The notes beneath the pieces are model-generated. The model was not told the origin of the DNA, ran no database searches, and was given only the letters and a program-made list of their open reading frames with translations. A DNA stretch of 64,000 bases, from positions 3,596,001 to 3,660,000 of the forward strand of contig NC_089561.1 in NCBI RefSeq assembly GCF_040115645.1, given 5' to 3'. Origin of the DNA: Euwallacea fornicatus (Eukaryota > Arthropoda > Insecta > Coleoptera > Curculionidae). The first letter of the stretch is position 1, and the number at the start of each line of letters is the position of its first letter. The translations under genes were made by a program, and so were the position numbers. Below are positions 33,945 through 47,721 of the stretch, in pieces.

Positions 33945-36900
33945 TGTACCGTACTCGGCTTTTTTGTGCTTTGGCCTCATTATGGTATTTTTATTCCAGA
34001 TTGGCAGCTTGAAAGGATTCTACTTGTTCGAACTCCCACGCATTAGAAAAAGATCCACGGAGGCTCGAAACGATATTCACGAGACCCTCTACTTCGAACC
34101 TCAGGTAAGCCTTAACTGAGCAAAAACTTTGAGCAATTCTAATTTGAAATTTAAATTCGCGTTGACGACACAAAAGAACAACAGCTGCCGAAGCAATGAG
34201 CACCTATTCTAAAATTATAATTATCATTATTCGAAATAAAACAGGAGCCCTTCCGAAAAGGATGGATTATAACTGGGACAAAAACGTAATCGCATTTCCA
34301 ACGAAAGGCATACCGAAACTCTTCAGACTGCTACAAAGAATACTCATTATAAAAACTCACGGCCGGCATTAGTTTCAGTCAAAGGTAGGTTTAATGCACA
34401 AAAGATTATTCTAATTACAGACGGCTTTGTTCTTCATTCTTTATGCCATTAGATGAGGAACAATCAACATGGTCCGTACGCCTTTGAATCGTAACTATAG
34501 AATTTAAGTTCTCTTCTCCATAATTGTAATTGTGATGTGCAGTATGCTTCGGAATTTACATTTTTTAGCCTCAAAATTACGCGAAATTCTCTATAATAAC
34601 AGAAAATAGACATTCAATTAACTTCTATAGACACCGCACTACACTGAGAGATGGGGGCCGAGAGTTTTCTAATTTTTCTAATATTGAGAGTTCCTCTTGA
34701 TTATGACGTTCAATTACGTTTAGAAATTTTTCTATAAATTTCAGCTCGAGGACAATAGTGTCAGGGTACAATCAAAATTTTAATGATCAATTTTCCATAC
34801 GAAGCTAGTTCCCAAGTGCATTACAATACAGAAATTGCATATTTTCGTAGATGGGATATTTCGCTGGATAATAAATGCTACTCGCTTCACATAGCGCTCT
34901 CCATTGAAATATGCTAACGAATTTTAGAGTAATAGTGTGACGATACCTATTTAGAATGGCAATGCGCAGGTAATGGAACATGGAATTAAATCCTCATGTT
35001 ATCGATAGGAATTATGGGAGAAATTTTATATTTTGTTGTGAAGGAATCTGATCGACTCGTGTAACATGATTGTGTTTGTAAACGTGATCTTTATTTAAAA
35101 CAAGCGTCGGTAGCATAAAAATGCAGCTCGAACTGCAAAGAAATCGCCGGAACTTTAATTGAATTCTAAAGTTAAATATCCGTAACTGTTTCTATTTGGT
35201 CTAAGTGCCAGTTCGAAAGGCACGATGCTCCTTGAAAGCTAATTTCCATTATGTCGTGGAAAATTTAATTAAAACTGGGATTTCTACAACGCAATTTTTT
35301 GCCCATTTTCCATGAATGAGTCATGATGATCCTTCTACATGGACTTACATGTATTTGAAAGTTTTAATTGGGAGAATTATGTTGTAATGCTCTCTCAAAT
35401 CAAAAGTTTGAGGGCTATTTCTATTTCTACCTAGCCTCGAGCGCAAAATCCAAACTCCATCTATTTCATTTTATTCTCTTACAAGCTATAGCTAGCTGAA
35501 CGATATCAAACTTTTTCCCAACACTTGAAACACGATTTTCCCAGTATCAGCTAAAAATGTTAGGGAATAAAACTTTATATCTAGCTGGGACTGAAATTTC
35601 CCTGCTAATTCGAATTTAAACAGAAAAAGCAAGTGCTAAGTAACTTTTAATACACATGTGGGAAATACAGTTTTCCATCGTTTATTAAACTTTACGAATA
35701 AATAAGCTACATAGGCGAACTTTTATTAAACTGGGTCAGCCCCACTACAATGGAAAATGGTTTGGTGTGAACTTCGGTTAGGGATGAAATGTTTCGAGCG
35801 GCATTTACACCCTAAACACCATTCCGGCGACTTTATGGAAATTCGTCAGGGAAACAGATTTCGGTCGAATTTAGGCTTTGGACTTTATATTTTCCTAACT
35901 TTTGACTGTTAGGGTTTGAGTCATAGCTGCCCGAAATTGTAAATTAGTTTCTGAGGTAGAGGGCAATTATTTCAAAGCTGCAAGCTTTAATATTCAAGTG
36001 AGTGTAATTGGATTTTTGGATCGGATTTGAAATTTAAACGAACAAGAAAACAAAGACAAGAATCAGGCTTATTTTTAATTGCGGTCATAACGGACGTAAC
36101 GAGCTTAGCTAAAATAGTCATTCCGCTTTAACATTTTTAACAAAATATAGAATCAATTCGTAGACGTCCAACAAATTGCCATTTTCTTGTCACACACTTT
36201 TATTTGGGAAATCAGTTTTCACAATTCCTATCCTGGTGAAGCCTGCCGTAAAATATCTAATAACTTCTACCATCTTTATTCCGATGACAACCCCTTGTTC
36301 ATCAAAAAATTAAGGCAGCACTGTGATTCTATTACCAATTCCAAACGAACAATTAGCCGCCAAGTTAGTTCTGTTTTGCTTAATAAAATTCATTTAAGAT
36401 CAGCATTTTCCCTTTCGGACTTGATTTAAAGGTTTGCAGACACAGAAACTTATTCGTTAACTGTTCTTAGCTTGCTAATGATGGCATGCTTGGCAAGGGG
36501 CCAAAGCAGCAATTTCAGGAAATCCTTCAACAGTTTTCTTCTAGTTTAAACCCTGATTGAAAATAAATCGCAATATTAGGTTCATATACCTGAAGAAATT
36601 GCTCTCATAAAATTTTAATTAACTATTTGCTCGATATCTTTATTGGAATCTTACGATACTGCCCCAGGAGTTCATTTAATTAACTTTATTATTCAAGGCT
36701 TCGAAATAAAGGGACGTGGGTGAAATAATACGACTTTTGGTGAAAAATCTTTAAGAAACATCTATGAGACTTTAGGTATTAAAACCTGGATACAGGAGAG
36801 CTATAAAAAGCTGATTTTTGATTTGAATAAGGCAGAGTTTACCAAAAGATTGAACATTGCAAACAAACATACTCAACATCGTCGGCGATAACCTAAAAGG

Positions 36901-37313
36901 GGCAAAAATATTCCACTCAGAAATCCCTATTTTGTTGGATGCAAAATTTATGGCGCTTTTAGTGTTGAAAAGGGCTTATTTTTCGCATGATATTGTTTCT
37001 GGGGTCTGGGTAGGCCCTGATAATATCCCTGTCTGAATATGCTATTTTTGGCACGTGGTCCGCTTTTGTCATGATATTTGTTGGTGCTCAAAAACATTCC
37101 GTGTTTAAAGCTCATTATTTATCATCTAATCAGTATATTTAAAGTTAATAAAACTGAACTATCTGGTTCATCTTGATTTATGACTTGGGTCAAGCATTAT
37201 CCATTACTCCTTTTTAGATTTAATTAAATAGTTTAATGTTGATTTTTGGATAATCTAAGCATAAATCAACAATTCTCCACAGAATTTACCATGAAATTAT
37301 TCATAAATACGTA
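33945..37313. other. Non-coding stretch
   Basis: No ORF with a motif, no repeat pair and no terminal repeat was seen in these 3.4 kb. Confidence 0.45.
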
Positions 37314-37315
37314 TA

Positions 37316-39539
37316 CAGGATGTTAGGCAAATAACTTTCGTAAATTTAACCGATGATTATAAACATTATCTTGAAGAAAAAAGTTTTTTAGAACAGCGAT
37401 CGAAAACTTAATATGTAGTTAAAAGAAATGTTAAAGTTAGTAATCGAAAAGTTAGGATAAGCTTAAAATTTTAATATAATAGTGAAAAATATACTTGATA
37501 GATATTGATTTTTCGTCGTGTAATAAAAAAAGTTAAAATTGCTCAGCCATAACTTCACTGAAAGCAATTTAAAACTTAATTACTACTAATAATACAACTT
37601 AACGGGAAAAGCAACCTTAAGCGGGGACACCGCACTGAACCCTAGAAACTTGACCCTTTGAAGGGTGACCAAATTTACCTTTGAGAGCGAAGCGTTAAAG
37701 CATCAGATGTGCTACAGATAGGTAGGCCTATTAACCACGCAAATTTCTGAGTTAAGTAATCATCTGCGTTGCGTTACTCTGTGTGTCATTTGCATTTTAT
37801 CCCATCTTATCTGATACATTATTCTGTGCAAAAACGCCTGGCACCGTGGACAAGTGGAGACCATTAGGGCCCAGCGAAAAGGGACAAGATAAAACCGTCC
37901 TTAGTTTTCACATTTTTCATAGACTGAATGTCGTTTCATACTTTTAATATTTTAGTGTGGTCTCGTTCCTCGTTCAAATGTTTCCTCTGCTATTACGCGC
38001 AACACCTCATCCGCAAAGTTAATTTGGGTAAGCTGTACGTGAATTTATTTCGACTTATTAACAATACCCACGTGAAAATATATTCTTTACACGACTGTCA
38101 TGACGTACTTTTGATTTATGAAGAGGCGTTTTAGAACTCCGATAAAGCTAAGCACATTTACGCCAATCGTTATCTAGAAAGAAAACTTCCAGCCGGACAC
38201 GCATTTGTACAAGTTTCCCAAAGGCTTCCAGATACGGGTAGTGTCATTCCTACAAATGAAGGACGAGGAAGTTGTCAGCCAAAAGCCGGTTCTAAAACCA
38301 AAGAACAAAATTTAAACCTTGTTGAAGAGAATTTAACAAGAAGTACCCGAAGTATTGCCCGTGGCGTAGGTTTTTCTAATTGGTCTGTTCAAAGAACGCT
38401 AACGGAGAAATTGCTGTGTCCTTTTCACGTACAAAGATTTACAGACATTTTACATACTCATTCTGCCCCATACCAACAATTTTTTGAATGGTTTATTGAA
38501 AAACAAAGAAATTCAAATTTTCTGTTTAGTATTTTATGAACTGACGAACTTTGTTCACAAGGAACGGAATTTGCAATTTCCACAATTTTCATAACTGACC
38601 AAATAAAAATCCTCACGCAATTTTTGGAGAAAAAATTCCAACATCAATTTTCAATAAATTTGTGGGCTGGAATAGTGAGAGATCAGCTTATTGGGCCTTT
38701 TGTTTCAGCTTCACGGTTAAATGGACCGCGCTATTTAAATTTGTAAACGAATGATTTGCCATATTTGTTAGAAAATGCGTCTCTTCAATTACGTACCGTA
38801 ATGTGGTATTTACATGATGGGCCTCCTGCAAGCATTAGCCGTCCAGTTGTCGAGCACATAAATGATAATGTTAAAGAGAGATGGGTAGGACGAAATGTTC
38901 TCAATTATTGGCCTGTCAGATCTCCGGATCTTAATCCTTTGGATATTTCTTTTGGGGTTTCGTGAAAAATTTGTTCTACGTTTCTGATATGAGGAATGAT
39001 AATCAGTTACGCATTTTCGCTGCAGCCAATCATATTAACAATATGCCAGGCATTTTTTCATCGGATACAGGAAAATTGGTTAAAACACTATCCTGGATGC
39101 ATGGACTTGTATAATAGGCATTTCGAATATTTATTGTAGCAAAAACAGCGTAATATTTGTGTTTTTGGTTGTGATGTAAGTCGTGTAAAATGCGCAACTT
39201 AACATTTTATTCCAAGTAGAGATGACAAGAAAAATTTAAAGGTTAGCGGCTCTTCAGAATAAGAAGATACGCACCACATAACGTTTACATATGAACCATA
39301 AAACCTATCGGACTCAAAAAAGAACGTGTAAAATGCATCATATGTAGTTCATGTGACTACTTAGGGACGTATTAAAACGAAATAGACACTACGCGACGAT
39401 GCCAATTCTCAAATGAAGTTTTTTTTGTTTTCCAATGAAATGGTTCCATTTACGACCCCTATTGTAAGGAACTGTTTAGTTCCAAGTGATGTTCTTAATC
39501 ATTGGTTAAATTTACAAAAATTAGTTCCACAACACCTTG
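37316..39539 (+). mobile_element. DD41D element, nearly full length
   Basis: The left end starts CAGGATGTTAGGCAAATAAC at 37316, and the right end read backwards from 39539 starts CAAGGTGTTGTGGAACTAAT. A strongly shared block follows on both sides (GTAAATTTAACCRATGATTA, then AACAT). The left flank is TA (37314-37315), the right flank TG, probably a decayed TA. It carries one transposase pseudogene with both the DNA-binding and the catalytic region. Confidence 0.75.
38061..39139 (+). pseudogene. DD41D transposase with DUF4817-like N-terminus, broken
   Basis: No clear start codon remains; the similarity begins around YSLHDCHDVLLIYEEAF. That block, followed by NSDKAKHIYANRYLERKLPA and VSQRLPDTGSV, fits the HTH domain (DUF4817-like) of insect DD41D transposases. 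Then come a second HTH region (STRSIARGVGFSNWSVQRTL), TDELCSQGTEF (first D), NLWAGIVRDQLIGPFV, YLHDGPPASISRPVV (second D) and PVRSPDLNPLD (third D). Between the second and third D there are 41 residues. The end reads NRHFEYLL and TAG at 39137-39139. In-frame stops lie at 38132, 38537 and 38744, with frameshifts near 38963 and 39070. It is full length and the clearest member of its family here. Confidence 0.86.
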
Positions 39540-39544
39540 TGTAA

Positions 39545-40930
39545 TATATTTGAACACTATAAATGGATGTGCGAGAAGTTGAGTCGGAGTGATGAGGGTT
39601 GAGATTTTTCTAACAACTTCTATAATGTTATACAAATTATTAGAAATCAAAAAGTTAAAAGGAAATCTTGGTTTTGTTCTATCATGGACTCTAATAAGCG
39701 CCAAAAATAATTGGCCAATTAATTAAAATTTTAATATATTCCTTAGGTTACTGTAGGTTAAGTTCCTTGAATGCTTTGGTACAAAACAAAAGTCTGGAAT
39801 TAATTATATTAAATCTGTCCTCGTACAAAGTATTAGCATGAATAAATGATCATTTATATATGGTAGTAGTTAGGCAATATAATGAGGGAATACTAATTAT
39901 TTATCATTAATTGGCAGAAAGGGGTCTAACTAATAATTCAAGAGAACGAACCGAGTCAAAAAAATAATTTATTTATCACACACTACCTTGTTACACAATA
40001 TTTTTTATTTGATTCCTTTGCTTGAGAAATTGGTGCCCATCTAACAGGTTATTCCCCGATTTTAGTCTAAATTGCTTCGGTTGCGCATCGGCCCCTTTTC
40101 ATCGCAAAATTTAATTTCATTTAAAATTCAGGCAAATAAATAATACCGGTTTTCTCATTTATTTCATTGATTAATGAAAAGAAGAAAATTAAATTAAATT
40201 TTCCACAATAAAACGAAAGCATAAACAGGCCAGGGCCTATAAAATGGTTTAAATTAATTGGAGGAACCTTTGTGGTTTTGGCGCACAATAGATCGCATTG
40301 GTATAACTAACTAAACCAATTAGTGGGCAGAGGGAAGGTGGTGGATTTTAATTAGGTTTCGTTATTGTTTCTTTGTTTTTGAGAAATTAAAAACTCAAAG
40401 CTTTGCATTTGTTAATTTCTTACAAGTCAATGATTTTTTACTAAAAACATCCTTAACTAGAAAACCCCCCTCCGAATGTTTCTTATACTGCTAGTTGGAT
40501 CACTTGTTAGAACTACTATTTGGATCTAAATATCATCTTATACTAACACAATTTTTTCGCATATAGAAAAAAAACCAGCCGAGCCGTACACCAAAGATGC
40601 CTAAGAAATGTGAAACTTGATACATGTAGTAAATGCGACAAAAAGCATGGTTGGAGAAATGTTTCAGAGTAATATTAGCATACATTGCTTTGGTAAGACA
40701 TCCGTTTCAATTCAATCGAGTTATATCCTAATACGTCTTCAAGCAATACACCAAGTAGCACTACTGAAAAATCTCATGTTACATGTCTTATGTCTCATGC
40801 ATTTCCGAAGTGTGATTTCCATCAAAATGGAAATTTACCTGCAAATTGCCATTTATAAAATAAGGAATTTGAAGAAGAATTTGAGCAATTTCTGGAGGTT
40901 TTCCTCATGACATTTACATACATTTTGTTA
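39545..40930. other. Non-coding stretch
   Basis: Short ORFs only (for example 97 codons at 40617-40910, no motif). No repeats with partners. Confidence 0.42.
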
Positions 40931-40932
40931 TG

Positions 40933-41546
40933 CAGGGTGTCCCAAGGAAAAGTATCTACCCCGAATATCTTTTTCGTCGTTAAAAAAAGACGTTAAAACA
41001 TATAAACTCTTATAGGGAATGGGACATTATTTCGTGAAAAAGTTCTTTCTAAATGTCATCCCTCTACTCCGGGAAACCATCCGTTTGAAAATTTCTAATT
41101 GGAATGGAGATTGTGTTATACCTCGTTTGAAAATTAATTTTATTCTTTACATAGTCAAGCTTTTATTTTTTTATTTTGAAACGTAGGTCTTGTAGAAATT
41201 GAACAAAAACCAAATAACTTGATTTGCACCATGAATGCTACTGTAATAAACGCTGAAAGTGTATTCAAAATGTCCCATCGTATCAAATATATCAATAACA
41301 GTGGTATTTCTAACATTCCATTTAAAATTAATATGGTATAACATTGATAGATATAACACAACCCCTCTTCTAATTTTAAAATTCTAAAGGGGTTATTTCC
41401 AGTTGTAGAGGGGTGACATTTCGAAAACCACTTTTTCACCAAGTCATGTCCCCCTCCCTATCAAAGTTGACCTGTTTTAGATTTTTTTGTTGTTACCAAA
41501 CAACGGAAAAGGTAATGCGGATGGGCAGTTTTCCTGGCGCGCCCTG
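40933..41546. mobile_element. Non-coding MITE with TIRs of about 220 bp
   Basis: The left end starts CAGGGTGTCCCAAGGAAAAG and the right end read backwards from 41546 starts CAGGGCGCGCCAGGAAAACT. The repeats stay alignable for about 220 bp, including GTGAAAAAG, AAATGTCAYCCCTCTAC and TTGTGTTATA. Nearly the whole 614-bp element is made of the two arms. TA follows the right end (41547-41548); the left flank is TG. It has no coding sequence, so it depends on a transposase from elsewhere, probably a DD41D type judging by the ends. ORFs at 41155-41442 are shadows of the repeat. Confidence 0.78.
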
Positions 41547-41548
41547 TA

Positions 41549-44500
41549 AATTTACTTACTTCATTGCACAAATTGATAAAGTCGTATCGCTCCTTCTTAC
41601 CCATTAATCTTAAAGAAAATCCCAAGATATCTTTACGGAAGAAAATTCTGCTTATAATATAAATATTCCTCAAACGACAAACATTTCCATTCGGCTTAGA
41701 CAAGAATCGACAGTAACTGGGCTATCTGCTCCTGACTCAGACTCTGCTTTGGCAATTTCCTGAGAGAACACTCATCACAAGTTCTATTAGCTCGCTCCTC
41801 TACAGTACCCTTCGTTTTTTCCATCATGATTTTTGCCTTTCCATCATGCTTGTTCGCCATCAATTAAATACTACACAAACATCTGCAGTGATTCTATCTC
41901 CCCCTAAACTTACGCCCCCTAAAAGCAAAATATTTACATCCCCCGTAGGCATCCGTTAAAACGAAATATCAAGAACGGGGATACCCAATTTGTGTCTGCC
42001 GAAAATTCATCTCCTATCCAGCTTGTTTTCCTAGCAAATTCAGTCTTGTTTTTTCTTCCATTAGGCCATAAAAATTTTACATCCTTTCTGCAAATGACAA
42101 CGATAACAAAATATCTCTAGCGGCTGCGGCACTATTATGTACAGGGAAAAGAAGGGAGAGACCCGAACTGTTTAGTATACATCCAAATGGGCGAATAAAG
42201 TTTCATGCTTGTCAGCGTGATGTTTTATTAGCTATGGAAAAAACAAGCTTATGAATATTTCCTTGATTGCCTCTTTCGGTGCTTCGGAGTTTGAAGTAAC
42301 TCAATCCTCGCTATTCCGACTGTCACGGGGTATTTTATTTCGGTTGAAGATTGAGGAAGATGTAGACACTTCGCTCATATCCATTATCGGAATTAATATT
42401 CATAACCTTCGCTTTATACATGGATCCCCAATTTATCCAAATTGGCGAAGAACCACATTTCTCCCCGCCGAAATGACAAATCCCTTAGTTCCGAAATTAT
42501 TTAAGGAGGTGTATTTGGGTCTAATTTGGGACACGTTTACACCTCATTAAACCCATATAATAAAGGTGTCATGTAAGCGGTATCGACTTTAAATTATTTG
42601 ATAAGGGTTTGAGCACTTCAGCCCCCACGAACATCCAAACGTGATACACGTGTGATCCCGAGGATCAACTCGTCAATCTTCAATTAAAAACCTGTATATT
42701 TTATAACCGATATTAGCTTAATGGATTTTATACACAAGCGATAATGTTTACACAGTATGACGGGGCTAATTTGTTGATCGATCGACAATTGGTAGAATTA
42801 ATGCTTTAAGTGCTTTGGCAACCGGTTAGAAATCGACTTTAAGGTAATGTTGCGATGAACCCGAAGTCCTAGAATTTTAAAAGCAATTTCTTAAAACAAT
42901 TTAAACAGTGGGCAAAGAAGTTTTAAGGGCTGAATTTTCGTTTAAAATTAATTTTATCGATTGCATTATAAACCGTTTGGGCGTAAACGATTACAGAATA
43001 AAAGCTACTTCCCGAGGGGCTTAAGTTGAAAAGCTAATGCGATTTATTGCGAGAGTTTTTGCAGAAACTTTTTAAAAGTTATCCGATATCCGTATTATGT
43101 TAGCTGATAGTAAGTGGGTAGTTGGGATTCAGGATCGTAAATCCTCGACTGGTGGTCTGGAGCTGATATGCATATCCAATTCTGGATGGATTATCTTCTT
43201 GACAAGAAGTTTGCAGCTACGACTAAACAACGATTTTACTGCTCGCAAATCAACCCCTCGCAATTTCCAATAAACCTCGTGTTGGGCCTATTCTTATTAT
43301 GCGTAAATCAATTACCCAACATCGAGCCGAACGTTTTTGCTACCCCATTCGTCGATGACATCTCATTAATTATCCATTATTTTCTAATCAATTTGACTAT
43401 GTAGTGAGGCAAAAGGTTCATATTTGCTTATTTGGATAAATCAAATATAGATTGGCCGATCGCTACTGCCCGAGCGATGCGGGAGAGGCAAAACAGCCCT
43501 ATTTGTTTAATTTAAACGATTCCAGACTAGGGCAAAATTGATTTCTGAAATTGTTTTCTTGAGACACGCCGATTATTTTAAGTCTGCAAAGGAGTGACTG
43601 ATATACAAAACAAGTTGAAATTACGACTTTAACATAACTTTTGCACGTCTTCACAATTTCGAAATGAAATTAGGTTTTTGCGCCGAGTGCGAAAGAGGAA
43701 ACGAAAGGTTTTATCTGATCGATAAATAATAAAAAATTGATGAAATTCTTATCAGAACAACAAATAGCTGCATCGGCATCCTGACTTCATATCTGGTTAA
43801 TCTTGCAAATCACTCGGTAAGTTTATTTTAAATGTCTCGAAAAGTTTCTAAAACCCTCCATGAATTTCCAGTTGCGAAAATCGTGAAAAAGTTGACGGTT
43901 TTAATCGCCGAATCTTACCAATTCTTATAAATTCCTGAACGTCTGAAAAAGTCTCTACTTAAAAGTTTCCTTCTGAAACCATGCGAAAAAATGTCCTACA
44001 AAAGCTTCATAAATTTGGATATTATGAAAAATGAAGAAACTTTCGCATGTCACGAAAAGCAGCCATGTTGGAATCTTGCGAAAGGGTTCTGAAGAGTTTC
44101 CTAGTGTTCCCATAGTTTCCCGAAACCTCTGGCAAGTTTCTCTTCTTAAATTATTTATGTAACAAATTTCAGAGAAACCGCAAATCTCTGTTTTCGATTC
44201 TGATAAATCGAACGGCAATTGCACTCATTTTCGCCTTAACCCCAATATTAGCTGATACAACGATGTTAATATCGATCATTAATCCCTTCGGTGGGTCAAA
44301 ATCGTGACTCAAAAAAAGGTCCAAAAAATTCGTTGCATCAGTAATTTTATTTGAAACACCCTCGTGGTATACCAGTTTGTTTAGTGCAACTAAAAATGTT
44401 GTTTTCGGCGAGTTTCGTGTTTTATCAAAGGGCCTAATTAGCGACTTTAAGCGTCGGCCAATATTTGCAATGGCGGGAAATAAAACGGGGCCTTTCTACG

Positions 44501-45402
44501 ATGAAGAGCTCTATTTGGAAAAATTTCCTATTCATCGCAGTAAAAGGGGTTAAATAAACGAGCAAGCCCCCAGGTTTGAAGTCCAACCCACGACCAAATG
44601 TAATAAATAATTAACATCACTCGTGAGATATATCACCGAGTAAACTAATGCGAAATCCCCTACTTTTCACGTGTGGTCGTCGGATAAAACCTGAAGCTCA
44701 AAGCTCTAAGCCGGGTCCGGCATTTAATAATTCAAGCAAACTCACGCATTTCACTAAATCCATTTTTAAATTTCAAAGTTGAAACTTGCCCGTATTTTGT
44801 TTCCGCCCGGTCCCTTCTCTCGGCTAATTTGTATCCAGCTTGATGTAAATTTGCGGCCGTGTTGGGGAAATAATCTCGAAGGCTAAATCCTGCAGGGATA
44901 ATCCCTTGAAACTTGAAACACACTTTCAGCCAAGAATATACGCTCTTGTGTATTTTTTCCGTCTACCTCACACAATCCGCCTAAATTCACGAAAATTAAA
45001 ATATCCGGGAATTCGATAACCGAACAAAGAGTCGGCCTCTCTTTGTTTTTGGTTTGGTTTTTGGTTTTTGTCACAGTTCAGACATTTCATGGAGCGTGTT
45101 TCTTTCCGGATCAAATAGACGTGATGAATACTAAGCTGCCAACACATCTGTAACACAACCCCAATACACAAAAATCTACAAAACTTGGCTGTGAGTTGAA
45201 TACTGATTGGCCCCGAAATAGGTTCAAACGTAATTTAGAGCATGTGCCTTTTGAGGCTGTAACGTTACTGCACTAGTAAACAACAACACATAGTGCCGGT
45301 AATTTATTTTAATGAAACTTGAGGAAAGAAGTATTCAACAACAAAGGAACACATCAAAGATATTGAGGACGATCATCCTCCCCGGTGCAAACTTGGCGTA
45401 TA
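41549..45402. other. Non-coding stretch
   Basis: ORFs of 60-99 codons (42251-42550, 43168-43404, 43955-44224, 44732-45171) show no motifs. Around 43830-44150 short GAAAGTTTC-like words recur, which may be a decayed repeat. Confidence 0.42.
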
Positions 45403-45404
45403 CA

Positions 45405-45660
45405 AGGTGTTGCAAATTAGCGTTAACCGCAGATTTCTCGGGCGAAAATAATCAGACTTTCTCTATGCGACTTTCTGTTTTTGCACTTGATATCCGGTAT
45501 ACAGAGCATTGAAGTTATTTAAAACATTGTTAACAACTTCGGTGTTTCTTGACATATTTTGGTGAAATTTTTCACAGTTCGACAAGACGAACTTTTCCTA
45601 TAACTCGTACAAAAAAATTTGAAGTTAAAGAGGGGGAACTGGGAGGTCATCGACACGTCG
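45405..45660 (+). repeat. Solo transposon end
   Basis: CAAGGTGTTGCAAATTAGCG starts at about 45407 after TATA. The style, including the later TTTTGGTGAAATTTTTCACA, is that of insect Tc1/mariner terminal repeats. The only candidate partner is TGCAACACCCTG, which ends at about 48385, with a match of about 15 bp. Confidence 0.35.
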
Positions 45661-45804
45661 CCCCCCTCCCAACTTTTTTGCACGCCATTGATGAACGTAT
45701 TATTATTTTTTTAATAAATGTTCCTTTATCCTAAGTCTTTTATTCTTGTAAAATTTTACTTTGGAAGATATTCCAGCATAATGTCTCTCCATAGATGATA
45801 CCTA

Positions 45805-47400
45805 CAGTGGCGGCAAACAGCATTTGCACAATACGATTTTCTGGATTTCTAAATTTATTGTTTTTAATTAAAAACAAACACCTTAAATATAAAGAGTACA
45901 TTAAATAATTAAATTGTCTCTGTCAAAAGAAAGTTTCTGCATATTGACTTTTAATAGGAAAAAAAGAAAATTGTGAAAATCGCTCGGTATAAAGTATTTG
46001 CCCACTGCAATTGGCTTGAACTTTTAAGGCTTATAAGGCTTTGTATTTAGTAAAAAGTCCATTTGCATCAGTAACCGTTTGTAAGCATCTTGGCATAGAA
46101 TGGACCAAAATTTGTATATAATGGCGATCAATTTTTCCCATTTTTGAGTTAGTAAGCGATCAAATTGATCGCGTCTTTGGATTGTATGTTTTCTTATCCT
46201 TTGATCCATATGATGCCATAAGTTTTCAATTATATTAATGTCACGAAATTGTGGTATGCAATTATCTGCCAACATTATTATACTTATTATACTATTGGCC
46301 ACTCCTTGGTTTTTCGAGCAATATGGTTCGGATCATTGTCCTTTTGGTATATATATATAGTAATTTTTAATGCACATTTTGACAGCACTTTACCTTAAAT
46401 TACTACGGAGTATGTTGATGTAACTTGTCGCATTTAAGTTCCCTCCTATTCGAACAAGCATACTCATCCCATGGTAAATACCACAACCCCACGCCATAAT
46501 ATATTCACCACCATGTTTGACTGAAACTCGAACATTTTGTTTCTTTAATTCGTCGTTACGTCTTCTCCAGATTGTTTTCCTACAATCTGAACCAAACAAA
46601 TTGAACTTTCTCTCATCTGAAAAGATAAAATTTTCCCAAAAACTTATCGGCTTGTTGACATATTCCTTTGCAAAGGCAAGCCGCTTCTTACGGTTTGCTT
46701 CACTGATATATAGTTTTCTCCGAGAAGCTCTGTCACGGAGGCCTTCCGAATTCAAAGAATTTCTGATGGTTCTTTCACTAATCCGGACTTCGGTAATAGT
46801 TTGGACCATATTTGCTAAGGTTGATATGCTTATGTTGGGATTTTTAAGAGCTTTATTTTTTATTTTCCTTAGTTTTTTAAAGTTAAGCTTTCGTGGACGT
46901 CCTTCGCGAATCTTATTTTCGATTGTACCTCGTTCCTCATACATTTCGATAATGTGTCGGACAGTGGAAAAGTTTAACTCAAGGTAATCGGCAATTTTCC
47001 GATAAAATTTTCCCTGATTTCTAAGTCAAATGACGTTTGCTCTCGAACCAGCACATAATTTTATTGTTTTCACTGTGTTTGCAATCTGAATTATTTTTAA
47101 AACTATCCATAAGTTATTTGAAACATCGAGAGACAATTTATCGATATCGATATAAAAAAAGAAGTTCTTAATACACTAATAAATAAATGTAGAAATCCGT
47201 GTAAGGGCATGTGCAAATATTTTATTCCCGGCGGTTTTCATAAATTCCCTTTTTTTCTACTAATATTCAATTTATAGAAACATTCTTTTGACAGAGACAA
47301 TATAATTATTTAATATACTCTTTACATATAAAGTGTTTTTTTTTTAATTAATTTAGAAATCGAGGAAATCGTGGTGTGCAAAAACTTTTTGTCGCCACTG
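45805..47400 (-). mobile_element. Tc1-like element with TIRs of about 150 bp
   Basis: The left end starts CAGTGGCGGCAAACAGCATT and the right end read backwards from 47400 starts CAGTGGCGACAAAAAGTTTT. The arms stay alignable to a shared AATTGTCTCTGTCAAAAGAA-type block about 130-150 bp inside. TA flanks both (45803-45804, 47401-47402). The length of 1596 bp is typical. The transposase is on the minus strand. Confidence 0.9.
46024..47110 (-). pseudogene. Tc1-like transposase, broken
   Basis: A possible start MDSFKNNSDCKHSENNKIM lies at 47110; a frameshift near 47020 follows. The readable frame holds KIADYLELNFSTVRHIIEMY (first HTH), IREGRPRKLN (linker), ISERTIRNSL (second HTH), then LAFAKEYVNKPISFW, FIFSDERKFNLFGSD (first D), SVKHGGEYIMAWGCG, and after another shift QKDNDPNHIA (second D). 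A gap of frameshifted sequence around 46310 leads to FRDINIIENLWHHMDQRI (E). The last 92 codons are open and stop at 46024. All three acidic residues are recognisable, but at least three frame breaks separate the parts. W in the WPPQSPDLN region is lost. Confidence 0.83.
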
Positions 47401-47721
47401 TATTTTTCGTTTAAGTCGGAAACGTATCTACATGTCATTTACACTAATGTACCAAAGTAAGGAAACTTCTGAAGTTTTCAGAAATAAATTTAGTTCAATC
47501 CTCTCTAACGTTTATCTATACTACGCCTTATTTACAAAGAAGTATTCATTCAATATATGTAGTATATTTTTTTCTTGTTGTTATCGATGCTTTTTTGCTA
47601 AATTGTGATTTGAACAATGACAAAACTAAAGAAACCATAATTCGAATCGATTTTGAGAAGCTTAAACCTACATATGTTTTGTGTAGAATACATGTACGAA
47701 TTTCGTGCTTAGCATTGCGAG

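Noticed and set aside
42251..42550. 99-codon ORF
   Set aside because: Open, but without recognisable domain, homologous copy or splice context. It was not listed as a gene.
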